A stretch of 64,000 bases of DNA from Xenopus tropicalis (GCF_000004195.4 NC_030677.2:65930222-65994221), one strand, 5' to 3'; shown: positions 20,054 to 33,025, counted from the first letter of the stretch. Notes: a model not told the origin generated them from the sequence alone. Made by a program: numbers and translations.

Positions 20054-22375
20054 CTGTAAAACAGGAAAAAACATGAACTATGCATTTCAGGTACAGGTAT
20101 TTTGAAAATTGCACGAAAATACCCTGCTGCTAGTGCTCTAAAACTCGGGAACCAAGGGGCATGATTTTGTGCTTAGCACAAGGTATCAGGGAATTTGGTA
20201 AACAACCCCCAAGGATTTTGTATGTTGTTCATGACCACGTGTCCTTCCACACTCTGTTTATTGGCTGTTGATAAATGAATGAATTTTAAATGACCTTAGT
20301 GTATAAATGTAATAGGGAACTGATCTAATGATACAGTGATACAAAAGTAACTTTTTACATTTCTCCCATGAAAATGACAGCAATGACAGATAATGACATA
20401 CATACCTTATGCTAACTTGCTGTATTCATTTGTGAGTGATTTATTAGTGTACCATAGCATCTGCATTGCACAAGAAGCAAATAAAAGGGAACCACATTGT
20501 AACCTAAACTCATGGGACAGTATGAAGATTTACAGTCAGTAAAGTATAAAGGAATACTGTACATAGCAGAATGAATTCTCTTACAGCCGTTTCATACCTG
20601 GCACCCTGAGCTGCACACTAATATTTATGTTACTGAGTCTATTTCAAGGAAATGTATTCCTGGGCCAGGAAAGGGAAACTTAATGGAGAGCTATTAAAGT
20701 GATATTAACAATTGCACACAGTACATTAGCTGCACTTATTCTTGCAAAATTAAAGAAAAATATTCTTAATTGTGTGAGAGAACTGGCCAAATAATTAGGC
20801 CAAACACAAATATAAAAATGTGAATATTTTCTAAACTAATACAGAACCTTCCTATAACTATAAACTGCCGAACTGAGGTGAAAGCTACTACTGAGACCTA
20901 AAGAAGCCAAGTACATCTGTGATATGTTCTACTACTAGTAGGGGAATTGTATCATACACAGCGCTGAGGTATTACTCCCTGCAGAGTGAAAGGGTGCTTA
21001 ACCAAATTGTTAGCCACAGAGTGTAAGAAACAGAAGTTGTGGGGATAAACCTCCTTTTGATATGGCTGATGCCATGCCAAGCATCTAGGGAGCTCCTGCA
21101 TCATTGGTACATTATTACACATACGGATTTGCTGTAAAATATAGTATTTGGGGCTTTCCCACTTGTGACTACTCCAGTAGTACCTGCTACGTAGTAGTAA
21201 CTCCTAAGTTTTGCACCTTCTGTAATATTAATATTCAGTTTTTTATACTTCACAAGCTCCTGGATCCCCATAACATCAAAAATAAGAGTACTGTCAGCAG
21301 TGCATTCATTGAAGAAGGGGCTTACTTAAAAGACGGAAAGAATTAAGTTGGATCATAGCTATGCTCGTGGGGCACGACTGGATCAGAGAAGGTTGGTTGA
21401 GGGCAAAGAAATAGGAAAAAACAAAGTATTAGGGTGGCCATAACATGGGAACTTAGAGATCTGCAACATACAAGATACTATTAAATATACAGAGGTTGAC
21501 ATGGGGCTAGTTGGCAGCGTTATTGTCTCTTAACACTCCTCAATTGTAATAATGTCTTTTCAATGAGATGTTATTGTTTGTAAGTTTGGAAATGTTACTT
21601 TTTTGTGTTTGCATCTCCTTACTACAAGCTAATAACTTGCTAACACAGAGGCATGGGAACCAACAAAATAAACTTAACCCAGGAATTACCAACTGTACGC
21701 CCTTCAACTTCATTTTTTAACCCCATTTTTCCTAAGACACTGTGTTAATGGAATACGACAGCTAGCATCTGGATAATAACCCACCCGTCACATGAAAAAC
21801 TACCTTGACAAATAACAGTCCAAAGCTGGTCATGCAGGGTCCAATAATGGTGGCAGAGGATACATAACCGACACTACAATCTATACATAACCCTCCAGGC
21901 AATCATTTATCCACAAACATACTGTAGTTCTTAAGACTGATAGATCTACGGTATAGTTAAACAGTAAATCATGTATGCTACAAAAGCTTTAAAAAAAATC
22001 TAAAAGGCCTACGTGTAAATCTTCTTTTTTTCCATACCGCAGCTAAGGCTACAGAGAACTATTGACAGGATTTTCCAGGTGACCTGATGCCTCTACAGTT
22101 TAAGATGCAACTCCAACATCTGAGTAAGTGATTTGCCTAAAAAGGAAAGGATATGGCACAAAATCCTAACTGCGCAATAAACAGACCCAAACACAAATTC
22201 TGATTTTGTGATAGTTCTACTCTAAAAATAGAAGTTTTTAATGTGTTCTTTTATTGTAGTTACAGTACACACTGTGGTCCCTAGATTTAGAAGGCTCATG
22301 CATAGGCACTTCAAACAGACATTATACTTTCATAAGTATATCATAGGTTAGAGTTTAATGTAAAATTAAAGTACA
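20054..22375. other. FGF2 intron 1, 3' portion
   Basis: About 2.3 kb with no recognisable gene or complete repeat. Confidence 0.5.
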
Positions 22376-22737
22376 ACTAAACCTTTATTTAAAACACCAC
22401 AATCTGTTTAGTAAACATTTTACCTCTTAGGTAGCTCTCCTTAGTTCTATTCCAATCATGCTGGGAATATATTATATTCTGCTTCCCAGTATATGACAGG
22501 TAGTTTGACCTGCACATGTGCACAGCCTTCTAAATGTCATCTGGCACATCACATTATGCATCCATCAGACCTTAATGCTTTAAGAAAGAGGGGAATTAAT
22601 AGTAAATAACAATCCAAGATGGTGGGCCAGAAGTGGAGAAAGAAAGTTTTGAAAGTTTCATGTGGTTTTTGTTGTAGCTGTTGGGCTTGAAGTAATATAC
22701 CTATTAGAGGTAAATAGTTTTTTTATTTCCCCTTTAA
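22376..22737. mobile_element. T2-like MITE
   Basis: Starts TTAAAGTACAACTAAACC and ends TTTTTATTTCCCCTTTAA, with TTAA at both ends (22376-22379 and 22734-22737). 362 bp, non-coding, diverged. Confidence 0.6.
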
Positions 22738-23583
22738 TTCATTTTTGTACTAAGCCCACAGTTTAAGCTGTGCCTAAGTAATCATTATCTTTCTGCTGCA
22801 TAAAGCTTTTTATCACATGCTAGAAGAGGCATAGCCTACAAGTCCATGACACAATATGTTAAATCTGTTGAGTGAAATACCATACATTTATGCCAGCAAT
22901 GGTATTTCTATGCAGGAATATTTGAGGATGTAGTGGGCCCTTAATATTTATTTTGCATTTTTCCCAACTTGACTTTATTGCCCTGATGTCTGCTCCAGTT
23001 TCTACAGTGTGTACCTACTTCTATATTCCTGTACCAAATTAAAGATCACTACACCTTTATTTTCTCAGTATACTGTGTAAGAAAGTAGCTGATTGCGGAC
23101 ATTAAAATCTTTCTTAACAGTTCTTAACTGTTCCCTGGAAGTACAATGAGTCAGTGCAAAATCATTAACCAGCAGAAAGCATAAAGCCTCATTTCTGACC
23201 ACAGTGCAGTGTGAAATTGCAGTTTTTGGATGCAGCACATCATTTTTTTCTACAAAGCATGATTTTCCCCATAATTTCAGTGCCACTGTGGCCCTGTGCC
23301 AGGTTGCATTCTCATGCAATTTGACAAAACATCCACTTTCACAGATGCACATTTTCTCAAATGGGGTGCAATTTGCAGATAACATTTTTAGTGTAGGGGT
23401 TGCATCACATATGGCACAAGAATGCACGCAGCCATGCCTCCCAACTGTCCAGATTTTTGCGAGACAGTCCCTCTAACAGCTCAGCACGCAGTCTCAGATT
23501 CTTACTGAACAGTCCCTCATTTCCCTTTGATCTCCTGCACTGATGGCTAAAAAAAAGATACAAACTTAATTAAAAAGTAGCAT

Positions 23584-23715
23584 TTGGCAGAGAGCCCAGA
23601 AATCTTAACAAGCTACACCTGCACTTAGATACATTGTTTCTCACATTTAATTAAATAAGTCGGCTTTTGGCAGAGAGCCCAGAACGTTAACAAGCTGCAC
23701 TTAGATACAATTGTA
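23584..23715. repeat. Local tandem duplication, about 83 bp apart
   Basis: TTGGCAGAGAGCCCAGAA followed by TTAACAAGCT and GCACTTAGATACA occurs at 23584 and again at 23667. It lies in a larger unassigned repeat (CATGCCTCCCAACTGTCC at about 23433). Confidence 0.6.
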
Positions 23716-24276
23716 ACTAATTGTAACTCTCTTGGGGGGAGACTTGCAGCTTAAAGGGCAATTTCACCTGCATTAGCAAAACTGTAATAACACATAAAAC
23801 AACCCCAAAACCCCCAGAAATGTGTTCAAACTTTAAACAACCTGCTAAATTTAGTAAAATGGGAGTGGTATTTAGGGGGTGTGGTCGCAAAAATGGGCAT
23901 GGTAAAAATTGCGTCACAAACAGATGAAGGATGCGATTCTCGGTCTATTCCTGCTAGTGACACAAACCACTCAGGGAACACTGGATTTGCCTCCACATGC
24001 AGAATCGAATGATTCATTAAAAGAGGCAGGACAGAGGCACTGGCACTTGATTGTTTCTTTAATTGTAGCCTTTCTAGAGGAAAATGTAAAATAAGAGGAA
24101 GTTTTGATGTTACACAGTTAATATTTTATTCCATAGCTGGTAACTAGCAGTTTAGTTGTATGTCATCCATTTCAAGACATATGGTTTGAGTTTTAAGTGG
24201 GCTGTAAAAGAATCCTTTCTTGACATAAACCAACACATTTGTTATTTTTTCATGAACTTTTACACAATACATAAAG

Positions 24277-24462
24277 CAGCGGTTCTCAACCTGTGGGTCG
24301 GGACCCCTTTGGGGGTCGAACAACCCTTTCACAGGGGTCGCCTAAGACCATTGGAAAACACATATTTCCGATGGTCTTAGGAATAATTTTATGGTTGGGG
24401 GTTACCACAACATGAGGAACTGTATTAAAGGGTCACGGCATTAGGAAGGTTGAGAACCACAG
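24277..24462 (+). mobile_element. SPIN-type hAT MITE (copy 1)
   Basis: Begins CAGCGGTTCTCAACCTGTGG and ends GGAAGGTTGAGAACCACAG, with the family blocks TTTCACAGGGGTCGCC, GATGGTCTTAGG and ACAACATGAGGAACTG. The flanking 8-mers ACATAAAG (24269-24276) and ATATAAAG (24463-24470) match 7 of 8, the hAT target-site duplication. SPIN elements are non-autonomous hAT transposons spread horizontally among tetrapods. The name rests on my recall of the termini. Confidence 0.8.
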
Positions 24463-25622
24463 ATATAAAGGAATAAAAATGTTTATCTTGATTTAATATG
24501 CCAATTTTTTAAAGAAACAGTATATAAACACATTGAAACACTGTAACATGTTGGGTTTTTTATTTGTCTTTCTGATTATGGTTAAAAAGGCACAGCTATC
24601 AAACAACATATCAACATACACACATACAACAAACAGCTCTGCAAAACAAAACAGGTAGTGCAGTACTTATACCAGCAGGACTGTGAGGGTTAATTAGGCC
24701 AAAATGAGTAATTCCCCCAGATGCAGCGTGCTGCGGTGGCATTGTTATTCATTCCCTTCCAAACTCTGTCATGGCGTCATGCAGATCCTGCCCCCACACC
24801 TCCGATCATTCGCCAGAGGAAACCACTTATACTGCATTTTAGAGCATCACACTCAACAGCCTTATAAAGAGTTGTTCCGGCTATGAAAGTAAAGCAACAC
24901 GAAAAGAAGACGGAAAGAATGAACTTGTTGAAAGTGTTGAATCATCTGACTTACTAAGTAATTAAATCAGCCGGCATTTTATGGTCCTCTTACCTATATT
25001 TTTCCGGCAAAAACATGTTGCATTAAAACAAAGCACTGCCCAGTATCAATACAAGCTTTATAATTTGTTACTTAATCCTGAAGCTACTGTTGCTTTAGCT
25101 CTTCTAGGAAACTGTACTAGAAATGAAAACATGCCGATTCACATTCCATAGCTCATGTTATTGGGTTCAGTGCTTATCTATAAAGAATATGGAGCCCTTC
25201 TAATTGTGAGTTTTACAAACAGAATGACTTTAGATCTGTAATAAAAACTAAATATCTTTATTTTTTTCTAATATTTGTGTTTCTTTTTCAACTATTCCAA
25301 ACTTTGCATAGGACATGTAGGATTTGGTTACAAGTATTGAGAGTCAGCAAAAATCCAGAGCCTCAAAATAAGTAGGGCCTTATAGCAATAATATGTCAAT
25401 AAGGATAGAGAGAGAGTAGCAAGAGGTGATGCTCCAGACTGGTTTGCATACAGGATCCTAATGAAAGAAAGAACATCTCATCTCCAAGATGTTAATGCTT
25501 ATCTACTGAACAACCAGTTCTAATTGCCCTCTCTTTACAAAGGGAAGGCTACATAATGTGTTTCCCTAAACAACCTACAGCTATTTGTAGAAAATAAAAT
25601 ATGTTTGAACCTTGCTCTATTC

Positions 25623-25744
25623 CAGTGGTTCTCAACCTTCCTAATGTCCGACCCTTTAATACAGTTCCTCATGTTGTGGTGACCCCCTAAGACAATCTGA
25701 AATAAGTGTTTTCCGATGGTCTTAGGCAAGCCCTGTGAGTGCTG
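25623..25744 (-). mobile_element. SPIN-type hAT MITE (copy 2, internally deleted)
   Basis: Opposite orientation: CAGTGGTTCTCAACCTTCC, then TACAGTTCCTCATGTTGTGG, GTTTTCCGATGGTCTTAGG and a shortened end GTGCTG. The 8-mers CTCTATTC (25615-25622) and CTCTAGTC (25745-25752) match 7 of 8. The inner part and most of one terminal repeat are deleted. Confidence 0.75.
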
Positions 25745-25752
25745 CTCTAGTC

Positions 25753-28700
25753 CATTAAAATAATTCATTGGTTTATCTCTTCAACCGGATATTGAATACA
25801 CTTGGATTATGTATATTATTTTTCTTCCCTTTATTTTTTTCTTTAAACTTTCAAGGTGTTCAATGACATGGAAAACAAAAGTGACAGATGCTGAAAAAGC
25901 CTAATGTAAATCAATAGGCTGAAACACAACCCAGAGATGTGATCGCTATCCAAATGTTCTTCTGTTGAATGGAAACTGGGCTCATATTGCAAAGCGAGAA
26001 GCTTTAGAACATGGATTCAAACCAAGCTGTAAAAATTACAATGGGCCACACCATTAAAATGCATGGTCTTGAATGCTGTATATATTACTGGGAATAAATT
26101 AATAGTGAAGAAAATAAGACATACTAATCCAGACAGCGATAACCTGTGACATAGATTCTAAAATAATATGACATTAATGGAAGGGATAATTGAAGTGGGA
26201 ATATGAACAGGGAACTTTGGGACTGTGATACGGACTACCACAGGGCAGAAGTACCTCCAGCCTTCTACAACAGCCCTCTATTGTTGGACAAACCAATGCA
26301 CGCATTATAGTTCAAAGTCATCTGTTGCTGAAATGGCAATGTTTTTCTCAGCACTGTGCAAAATTATTTGGGGTTCAATCCAATGAAACAATGCAGTTAG
26401 CTACAATTAGACTACAGACTAATGAATATAGAAAAATGAATAATCAGTATAGGAAGAAAACATACACACATTTAGGCAGGGCAAGAAAAACATACAACAC
26501 ATTTAGGCTGTGCAATGTGCCTTCCACCATACAGGCTTACAAGTGGCATGGCTGTACTCCAAGTCACTTTTGTATTGAAGCAGCAAATGGCAAAAAGAGT
26601 ACAGTATTGCCAGTAGTTATAGCTCAGTAGTCAACTCACTTCTCTTGCTCAAGTGGTTGCTTCTAACTTGAGAGATTAGTTGTGACTAAAGAATACCTTC
26701 CCGCTCCGGCGTGGGTTTGGCATAAGGCCACCAAAAATGACTGAATCATTACATGAGTGAGATTTGCATAACATATCCTAATGTGTCTAATTAATGGAGT
26801 GCAAAAAAATCCCCAACAAGGATGAATGAATGGTGCCTTTCCAATACCACTAAATAAATGAAAGAGTCATAACAACTAAAACTGGCTTTATTAAACTAGA
26901 TATCAAAATATCCTGTGGTAAATAAAGTTTTCTGTAAGCCTACTTCAAAAACATTCATACAGCTACTGGACAGAAGCCAACCAGCACATTTTTGGCAAGC
27001 TCCCCATTCACACAGTAAAATCCCAAAGGATTAAAAGAAAACATATTCCTACTCCCAGTGCAGGAGGAAAGCCAAGGAGCACAGAGGTAAAATGATTTGT
27101 CTAACATCACACAGAGGCTAAGTGGCAATGGCTAAAGTTAAACCCACAAACTTATGTACTTTAGCCCAACTCATTAACCACTAACCCACCTTCTTCTGCA
27201 CAAATATCAAAGCCTACCTTCAAACAAGATTAAGAAAGAAACTCATCGGTATAACTATATCCTCATTTACGTTATACGAGTCCAAAGATTTCCTTTGCCA
27301 TGTAATAATTTTTCCATATTGTATTTGGCAGGATAAAATACATAGCTGATTTTTTTTAATGAGCATGAGGGAAATAAGGCACTGCAAAAATAAACAACAA
27401 AAATCAAACTAAATCTAGTAACACATAGCAACCAATCAAATGTTTGCTTTGAAATATTACACCAGTAAATGTTACCTGCTGATTGGTTGCTGTGGGTGAC
27501 TAGAACTGTACCAGATTCTGCACTTCTTTACATTACTCCAAATGAGTCTACATGGCCACCAGTCTTTTAAAATGGATTTTTTCAGTTACAAGTTTTCATT
27601 TTCTGTTAACAAACAATAATAGCACTGTCCTACATTTATAATTTCAATTCTTAATGTTTCTTACTATTTGCTAGCCCAGTCTAACTGAATAAATGACAAA
27701 AACCCAGGTCCGGAGCTAGGAGTAGGCAGAAGTTTTTACTCTAAATCAGAAGAATGGATTGTTTATATGTGCAATGTTTGGGACCTGGAGCTTTCCATAT
27801 TTAAGACATCTTTCTGTAATTTAGAGCAAAGTCCAAGTTTAAACCTTTGCATTAAACCTTTGCATAAAGCGCTTAGAGTAAGATAACCAATACAACTGGG
27901 CAACTAAATTAAACCTTTATATGTGAAATTACATATATTGATTTCAGTGATGGTATGGACTAACTGGCAGAAAGGAACAAGAATCGAGACAGGTCATGTA
28001 GACCTTATTAAAGTAAATGGTATAGACCTGAACTCTTGTAAAATTATTTGGTGTTTCCAAATGTAATGTTATTATTGTTTAAGGATAAAGCATATGGTTA
28101 AATCATATGTCTACTAATATCATTAAAACTCCAAAGATTATTAGGCATTGAGTGATTTAGCAGCCAGAAAATACTTCACATGCTCTTTCTGATTTTGGCA
28201 TTTCCAAGCAAACAAGCCTCTACATGTTCTAGTTAAGCCAATTGTCATGGCATCTATGGATATGTTAAGCGCACAGGCAAAAAATAGGGCATAAACCTGA
28301 CAAAATAGAGGACATGGACAATGGTGAAGGCAGCTAGAGAAAGGATTGGTTTTATAATATCCATTGAGCTAATGTGCCTTATTTCTTCAAAACTTGAGCT
28401 ATAAAAGGAATGCCATCACTTTATCTGGCAATGACTGGTTGACTACATACAGAATAAGATGCACAACATGTAGGGCATACTTTCAATGACTGTTCTTAAA
28501 CAGAAAATAAAGCCCAAAACATCTAAAGGTAATCACATGGGTTATGGTACCAGGAAGGGATATCTCCCACATCTGATTGACATTAGACAATAACTGCACC
28601 TGACAGAAAATTCCACATGAACTTGTAGCTTTATGGCACACTCAAGTACTTTGACCACTAAGGTTCCCTCAAGGAGCATGGCAGCTGTCAAAACGCCCTT

Positions 28701-29471
28701 GCCCACCTGCAGCTGTTTGCCATTCATTTAAATCAGAGTATGTGAAAGTGAAAAACCCAAGCCTGACAGTGGCAGCTGCACAAAATAATAAAGGTCTGAA
28801 TCAAGTCTGAATCCTGTCATCAACTTTAAAGCACTGAATAACCAAAGACAAAACATTGGACGAAGCCCCTTCCTTTATAGAACTCAAATATTAAAAGGCA
28901 AAGTAGGGTTTCGATTTGGATCTGTATTCTGCCAACTCTTTTATAGGGATTTTTGGCTGTAGTGTATATTTATATGGGGATATATAAGCACTAACCCATT
29001 TTGTATGAATTCTGCGTCACTTGAATTGGAGACTTTTCAGAAGTTAGTGCTTTGTTACGCACATACTCTCCTCAGAACCAAACCCTTCAATAACCAGTTA
29101 TACGGCCTGCTTCTCAAATAGACTCACTGTGAATAAATAATGTGCATTTTAATTTAATGGTTTTAAAAAAAATGCTTATCTGTTGTCAATCTAACACCCA
29201 GGGCAAACCTAACAGCGGAAGGTTGGGAGTCCTATTTCAGCAGGAGCAGCTGGAGGGCGGCAGGCTGGACACTTCTGCTTTAACTTATTGAATGCAATAA
29301 AAGTATATTTATACACCATGCCTATTTTGGAAGATATATTCTGCTTGTAATGTAGTATCAGCACAGGTTATAAATCTGTGTTAAAAAGTAAGGATATAAA
29401 GTTCCAATTACCCCCAAACCCCACACACTGCCCATTCACCCTCTCCTACCCGCACCTCCATGCTCACTCAC
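25753..29471. other. FGF2 intron 1, 5' portion
   Basis: No coding exon recognised. A MIR-like tract lies at about 27065-27190 (TTTGTCTAACATCACACAG then GCTAAGTGGCAATGGC). A short inverted pair (AGCAACCAATCAAATG and CTGATTGGTTGCTGTG) lies at about 27425-27510, a small MITE pattern. Both are weak identifications. Confidence 0.45.
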
Positions 29472-29646
29472 TGTGTAAGTCACTTTTATCCCTTGATCCG
29501 TCCACTCTCCCGTCTGAGTTAATCCTGAGGAAGTAGCCCCCATTCTTGCAGTAGAGCCTCTTGGGGTCCTTAAAGTTCCCCGGTGGGAAAGGAGTGTTTC
29601 CATCCTCAGATTCGGTTGGTAGGGTTGTGATGCTTCCTGCTGCCAT
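29472..29646 (-). CDS. fgf2: FGF2 exon 1 with ATG start
   Basis: FGF2 (basic FGF) is a heparin-binding growth factor acting through FGF receptors. In frog embryos it is linked to mesoderm and neural patterning, and it leaves the cell without a signal peptide. None is seen here. The exon encodes 58 residues from MAAGSITTLPTESED through FKDPKRLYCKNGGYFLRINS to DGRVDGSRDKSDLH and one base of the next codon, followed by donor GTGAGT. The N-terminus and the RLYCKNGG heparin/receptor-binding strand identify it. Joined with exons 2 and 3 the protein is 154 aa, against 155 in the usual 18-kDa form. The ATG at 29646 was chosen because it gives this length. Upstream the frame stays open for about 100 nt without another ATG, with in-frame CTG codons at 29692-29694 and 29728-29730. 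Confidence 0.97.
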
Positions 29647-29956
29647 CCCTGCCTTCCCAGAAGCCTCTCCTAGACGAGGTTTAGCAGGTAGCAGTGTGGT
29701 ATCTGATAAAATCCCTGTGTGTCGCCTCAGTTTTCCCTGCTCAGGGCCTCACAGTTCATTCAATTGCAACTGCAAAGCTGGCAAACTTTTCCCTCAGTGA
29801 GGTATTTTACAGGCAGCGCTCCTAGAGTGACCCGGCAGCATCAGAAAAGGCTCCCTTCTGCAGCCCTCAGCGAGTCTGTCATCTCCTGTGAATCAAAGGG
29901 TTCCGTAGCATCTCTGTGCCTGCCCCTTGCTGATGGCTGCTGCTGAAGTCCCGCTG

Positions 29957-29966
29957 CCTTTTTATA
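29957..29966 (-). promoter_or_regulatory. fgf2: Candidate FGF2 TATA box
   Basis: The minus strand reads CATATAAAAAGGCAGCGGG. TATAAAAAGG lies about 310 nt upstream of the ATG, in the most G+C-rich stretch of this part of the window (29400-30320). It predicts a start site near 29925-29935 and a 5' UTR near 280 nt. Position and motif only. Confidence 0.45.
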
Positions 29967-30329
29967 TGAGAAAAGTGAGGCGGCTGTGAGTGTAGGCAGC
30001 GTGCAGTCTGCTCCTCATTCTGATCCAGCCCTCTGCCATCAGGACTTATTTATTTATACAGGACTATCCCTCCTCCCCTGCTGTGCGGCCCCTCTTGCTG
30101 CTGAGGGCAACTACAAACAACAACCTCTCACTGATTTGGCGAGGAGCACCCTGCCCCTAAAGTGAAGGCAGCGGTGCCAGGAAAGCAACGCAGTGTAATA
30201 AGGATTACAGTGTCTCTGCCAGTCACCTCTGAGCACTCGGCTCCCTCCCCCAAGAACTCAATTACTTTTCAGGGCAATCTGAGGAGGAGGGAGAGACAAC
30301 TCCATTGAGCTGAGGGGTTTCAGCTACAA

Positions 30330-31390
30330 GAGCCTGCCAGACCCACTGCTAGAGGGATCAAAGCCACATTGGCCTGAGAAGCACAACTGGGGAATACTTG
30401 GCCTGGACATGTATTTTTATTTCTGTATAACAGACCCCATCAGGAAAGAGCTTTTATCAGAATTCAATTATATTTCTAACAGAAAGTTGTCTGTATTTTT
30501 TGTCAGAAAAATAATGATTTTGATCGCTGAATTCATATCCGAATCTCTCTTGGCCAAGCTGGGGATGTGAAATTCAGAATTAGATGTCTCACCTTAAATA
30601 AGGGTTAAAAAAACCACAACATTTGCACAGTCCTATTTACCCTTCTGATATGGTTCTGCCTCTAATCAGAAAATATGATTCTGCCTGTAATCGGAAAATA
30701 TGATTGTTTTAGTTCAGCAGCATGAAACGCTTTCTATTTCAGAGCAACATTTAGTGACCTAGAATTGTTAAATTGAAAGCATGTTGTCTATCCAAATCAT
30801 ATCTTACTTCTGCCTTACTACACTTTCATCATGTACCAGGTGATGAAAGACTGAGAAATAAAGCAGAATTTATTCCAAATAATTTACAGACGATGAGCTT
30901 ACATGTTTCAAGGCCAGCAGAGCATAGGGAGAAAAAGACAGAGGCCACTTCTGGTTAACTAACCTATAGCAGCCAATTACCAAGTAGAATTTTCTGGTCA
31001 GCTGTTTAAAATTAAATCTTTAATTGGCCATTATGCGTTATTAGACCTGGTGCAAATATTGTGCCCAATAATTTTTTGTATTCACAGGTTAAAGCATTAC
31101 CTCTCAGTAAGCCATTAAATTTAATGCTGCAGACTTTTTGCCAGTATCCATTTAGCAATGGGTTATACCATTAAATGTACTTAGGAGTAGCACAGTGGCT
31201 CTTTGTGGCTCTACTGTAGCTACAGTGGCTCTACTACTCTTTTCCTTATTGCTGCAGCTGAATTTGATATTTTGTGCTAAGCAGAAAGTACTGATTACTG
31301 TGGTAGATTTTGTTGTTATGTACCTTGCTTGCTGTAATGTTGTGGCCAAAATGTGAATACAGCTCAGGCCCATGTGCTAAGCTTAAGTCA
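30330..31390. other. Intergenic, upstream of FGF2
   Basis: AT-rich; no gene. A two-copy 24-bp tandem (TTCTGCCTNTAATCNGAAAAT) is present at about 30653-30703. Confidence 0.45.
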
Positions 31391-31394
31391 AATT

Positions 31395-31650
31395 TTTATT
31401 ACTTCCTTGCATTTATAATAGCACCAACACATTTTCACAGTGCTTTACCAAGATTATGTATCTTTCACATTAGTCCCCCCTCCCCCTATCACATTCACGA
31501 TGGTCCCTTTAATCTGGAGCCAATTAAATTGCTTATATGTTTTTTGGCGTGTGGGTGGAAACACACAGACACAAGGAGAACATACAAACTCTTTGTAGAT
31601 AGAACCCAAACCAGAATTAAACTCAGAAACTCAGCACTGCAAGGCAGAAG
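31395..31650 (-). repeat. Longer member of the frog 'GCGCTTTACA' repeat
   Basis: CATTTATAATAGCACCAACAC then CACAGTGCTTTACCAAG parallels the 13870 repeat. It continues with TTGGCGTGTGGGTGGAAACA, GAGAACATACAAACTC and CACTGCAAGGCAGAAGTAC, blocks widespread in vertebrate dispersed repeats. Diverged; class uncertain. Confidence 0.5.
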
Positions 31651-32234
31651 TACTGCTGAGTTTGACAAAATAGTACAAGTTAATTATGTGCTATTTTTGA
31701 AGGTTTTTGGTTGGCAACATTTTTCCTTTCTTACATAATAAATAATAAGCAATAAATTCTGACAAAAGCTAACGTGTATATATTGCTGGCACTTTTTTAT
31801 GGCACCTTAGTAATCGGAGCACAAAGGACAGCTGTGATTAATTTTAGCCCATCATTTTGGTGTGTTTGTTTTTGTTAAGCATAATTGTACCACAGTGCTT
31901 TGGATTCATGAAATTAAGAAAATAACTGTTCAGACTGGTAGTGACAAGTAGCATGTATGTGATGGCAGGTGGTGAGGAGTGAAATTTCCAGTTTTCCTTG
32001 ACCCCATTTCCTTTTTCTGAACCTTTTTCCCATAATAGCAGTGACAGGGAAATAATGATGCCTCTTGCTCTTTAATTTACTGCCACATGCAGTCAGGCAG
32101 CAAAGAAGTGCCAAGAGCTTGGTATTCAGGCATACACTATAGCAAGCATTTTCAGAGTAACACTTTCTGCAGTCAAATGTTCAACTTTGCTAGCATTTAG
32201 AAATAAATTATGGGCATACATAAGATTAACTCTA

Positions 32235-32520
32235 AGGGGCAGATTTACTAAGACACGTAAGCTCGGAGCGTATTTTTGCCAAATTTTTTGTCGGTTGTGC
32301 AACTTTTTCGTATGCTTGCACGCAAAAAATTGGAAAGGTTTTCCCGCTGTTTACAATCTTTCAGTATGAAAATTTTGTGACTTTCGGATCGCCAATATGA
32401 TATTATTGGGACTAATACGATTTTTTCGTAAGCATTTTCGCGATCTTCAGAAATTTTCGTATCCAATCCAAATTTATCCCATTCTGGATTTGAACTCGTG
32501 ATTTCATGAATCTGCCCCTA
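32235..32520. mobile_element. MITE with AGGGGCAGATT ends
   Basis: Left AAGGGGCAGATTTACTAAG and right CATGAATCTGCCCCTA are inverted repeats. 286 bp, no coding. The interior includes repeated TTTTCGTA-type words (about 32305 and 32424). Confidence 0.6.
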
Positions 32521-32584
32521 CGGCTATTGCCACACGTTATGTTTTCTCGGCAAGCTGAAAAACACTTGGCGAGAATAAAAACCT

Positions 32585-32785
32585 TGTACAGGGATGGGGC
32601 TCGTTATCCAGAATGCTCGGGACCAAAGGTATTCCGGACAAGGGGTCTTTCCGTAATTTGGATCTCCATACGTTAAGTTTGCTAAAAAAAACAATAAAAC
32701 ATTAATTAAATCCAACAGGATTATATCTTAGTTGGGATCAAATACAAGGTTCTGTTTTATTATTAAAGAGAAAAAGAAAATACTC
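32585..32785 (-). mobile_element. TTATCCGGA-family MITE (copy 2, truncated)
   Basis: Reverse of the 514-848 copy: TGTACAGGGATGGGGC, then GTTATCCAGAATGCTCGGG, GTATTCCGGACAAGGGGTC and TTAGTTGGGATCAAATAC. It stops inside the element. Confidence 0.7.
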
Positions 32786-32864
32786 TTTTTTAACCCTTTA
32801 ATATGCAGCACAGGATAGAATTGACATCTGCCCTACCTTGATACAGAAATTTGAACAGATTATT

Positions 32865-33025
32865 CAAAATGTGAGATTAGAGCTCACTGCAGAAACATCC
32901 ACCCTTTCTATTCATTCCTATGTGATTTTAAGAAGCATAATTATCACTGGGTAAAAGGTAGAATTCACCATTTGATAAATACACAGCTGAGCTGTGCTGA
33001 GCTCTAATCTCACAATTTGATAAAT
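32865..33025. repeat. MITE-like repeat shared with 19225-19400
   Basis: GTGAGATTAGAGCTCACTG at the left and CTGAGCTCTAATCTCAC at the right are an inverted pair. The interior matches the 19225 copy (CATTCCTATG, ACCATTTGATAAAT). Confidence 0.6.

Noticed and set aside
26600..26760. Possible tRNA (TAGCTCAGTAGTCAACTC words)
   Set aside because: No B box and no cloverleaf could be drawn; chance similarity to an A box.
27065..27190. MIR/CORE-SINE relic
   Set aside because: The block resembles MIR (CATCACACAG, GCTAAGTGGCA), but the match is short and other frog repeats share these words. Kept only as a note.
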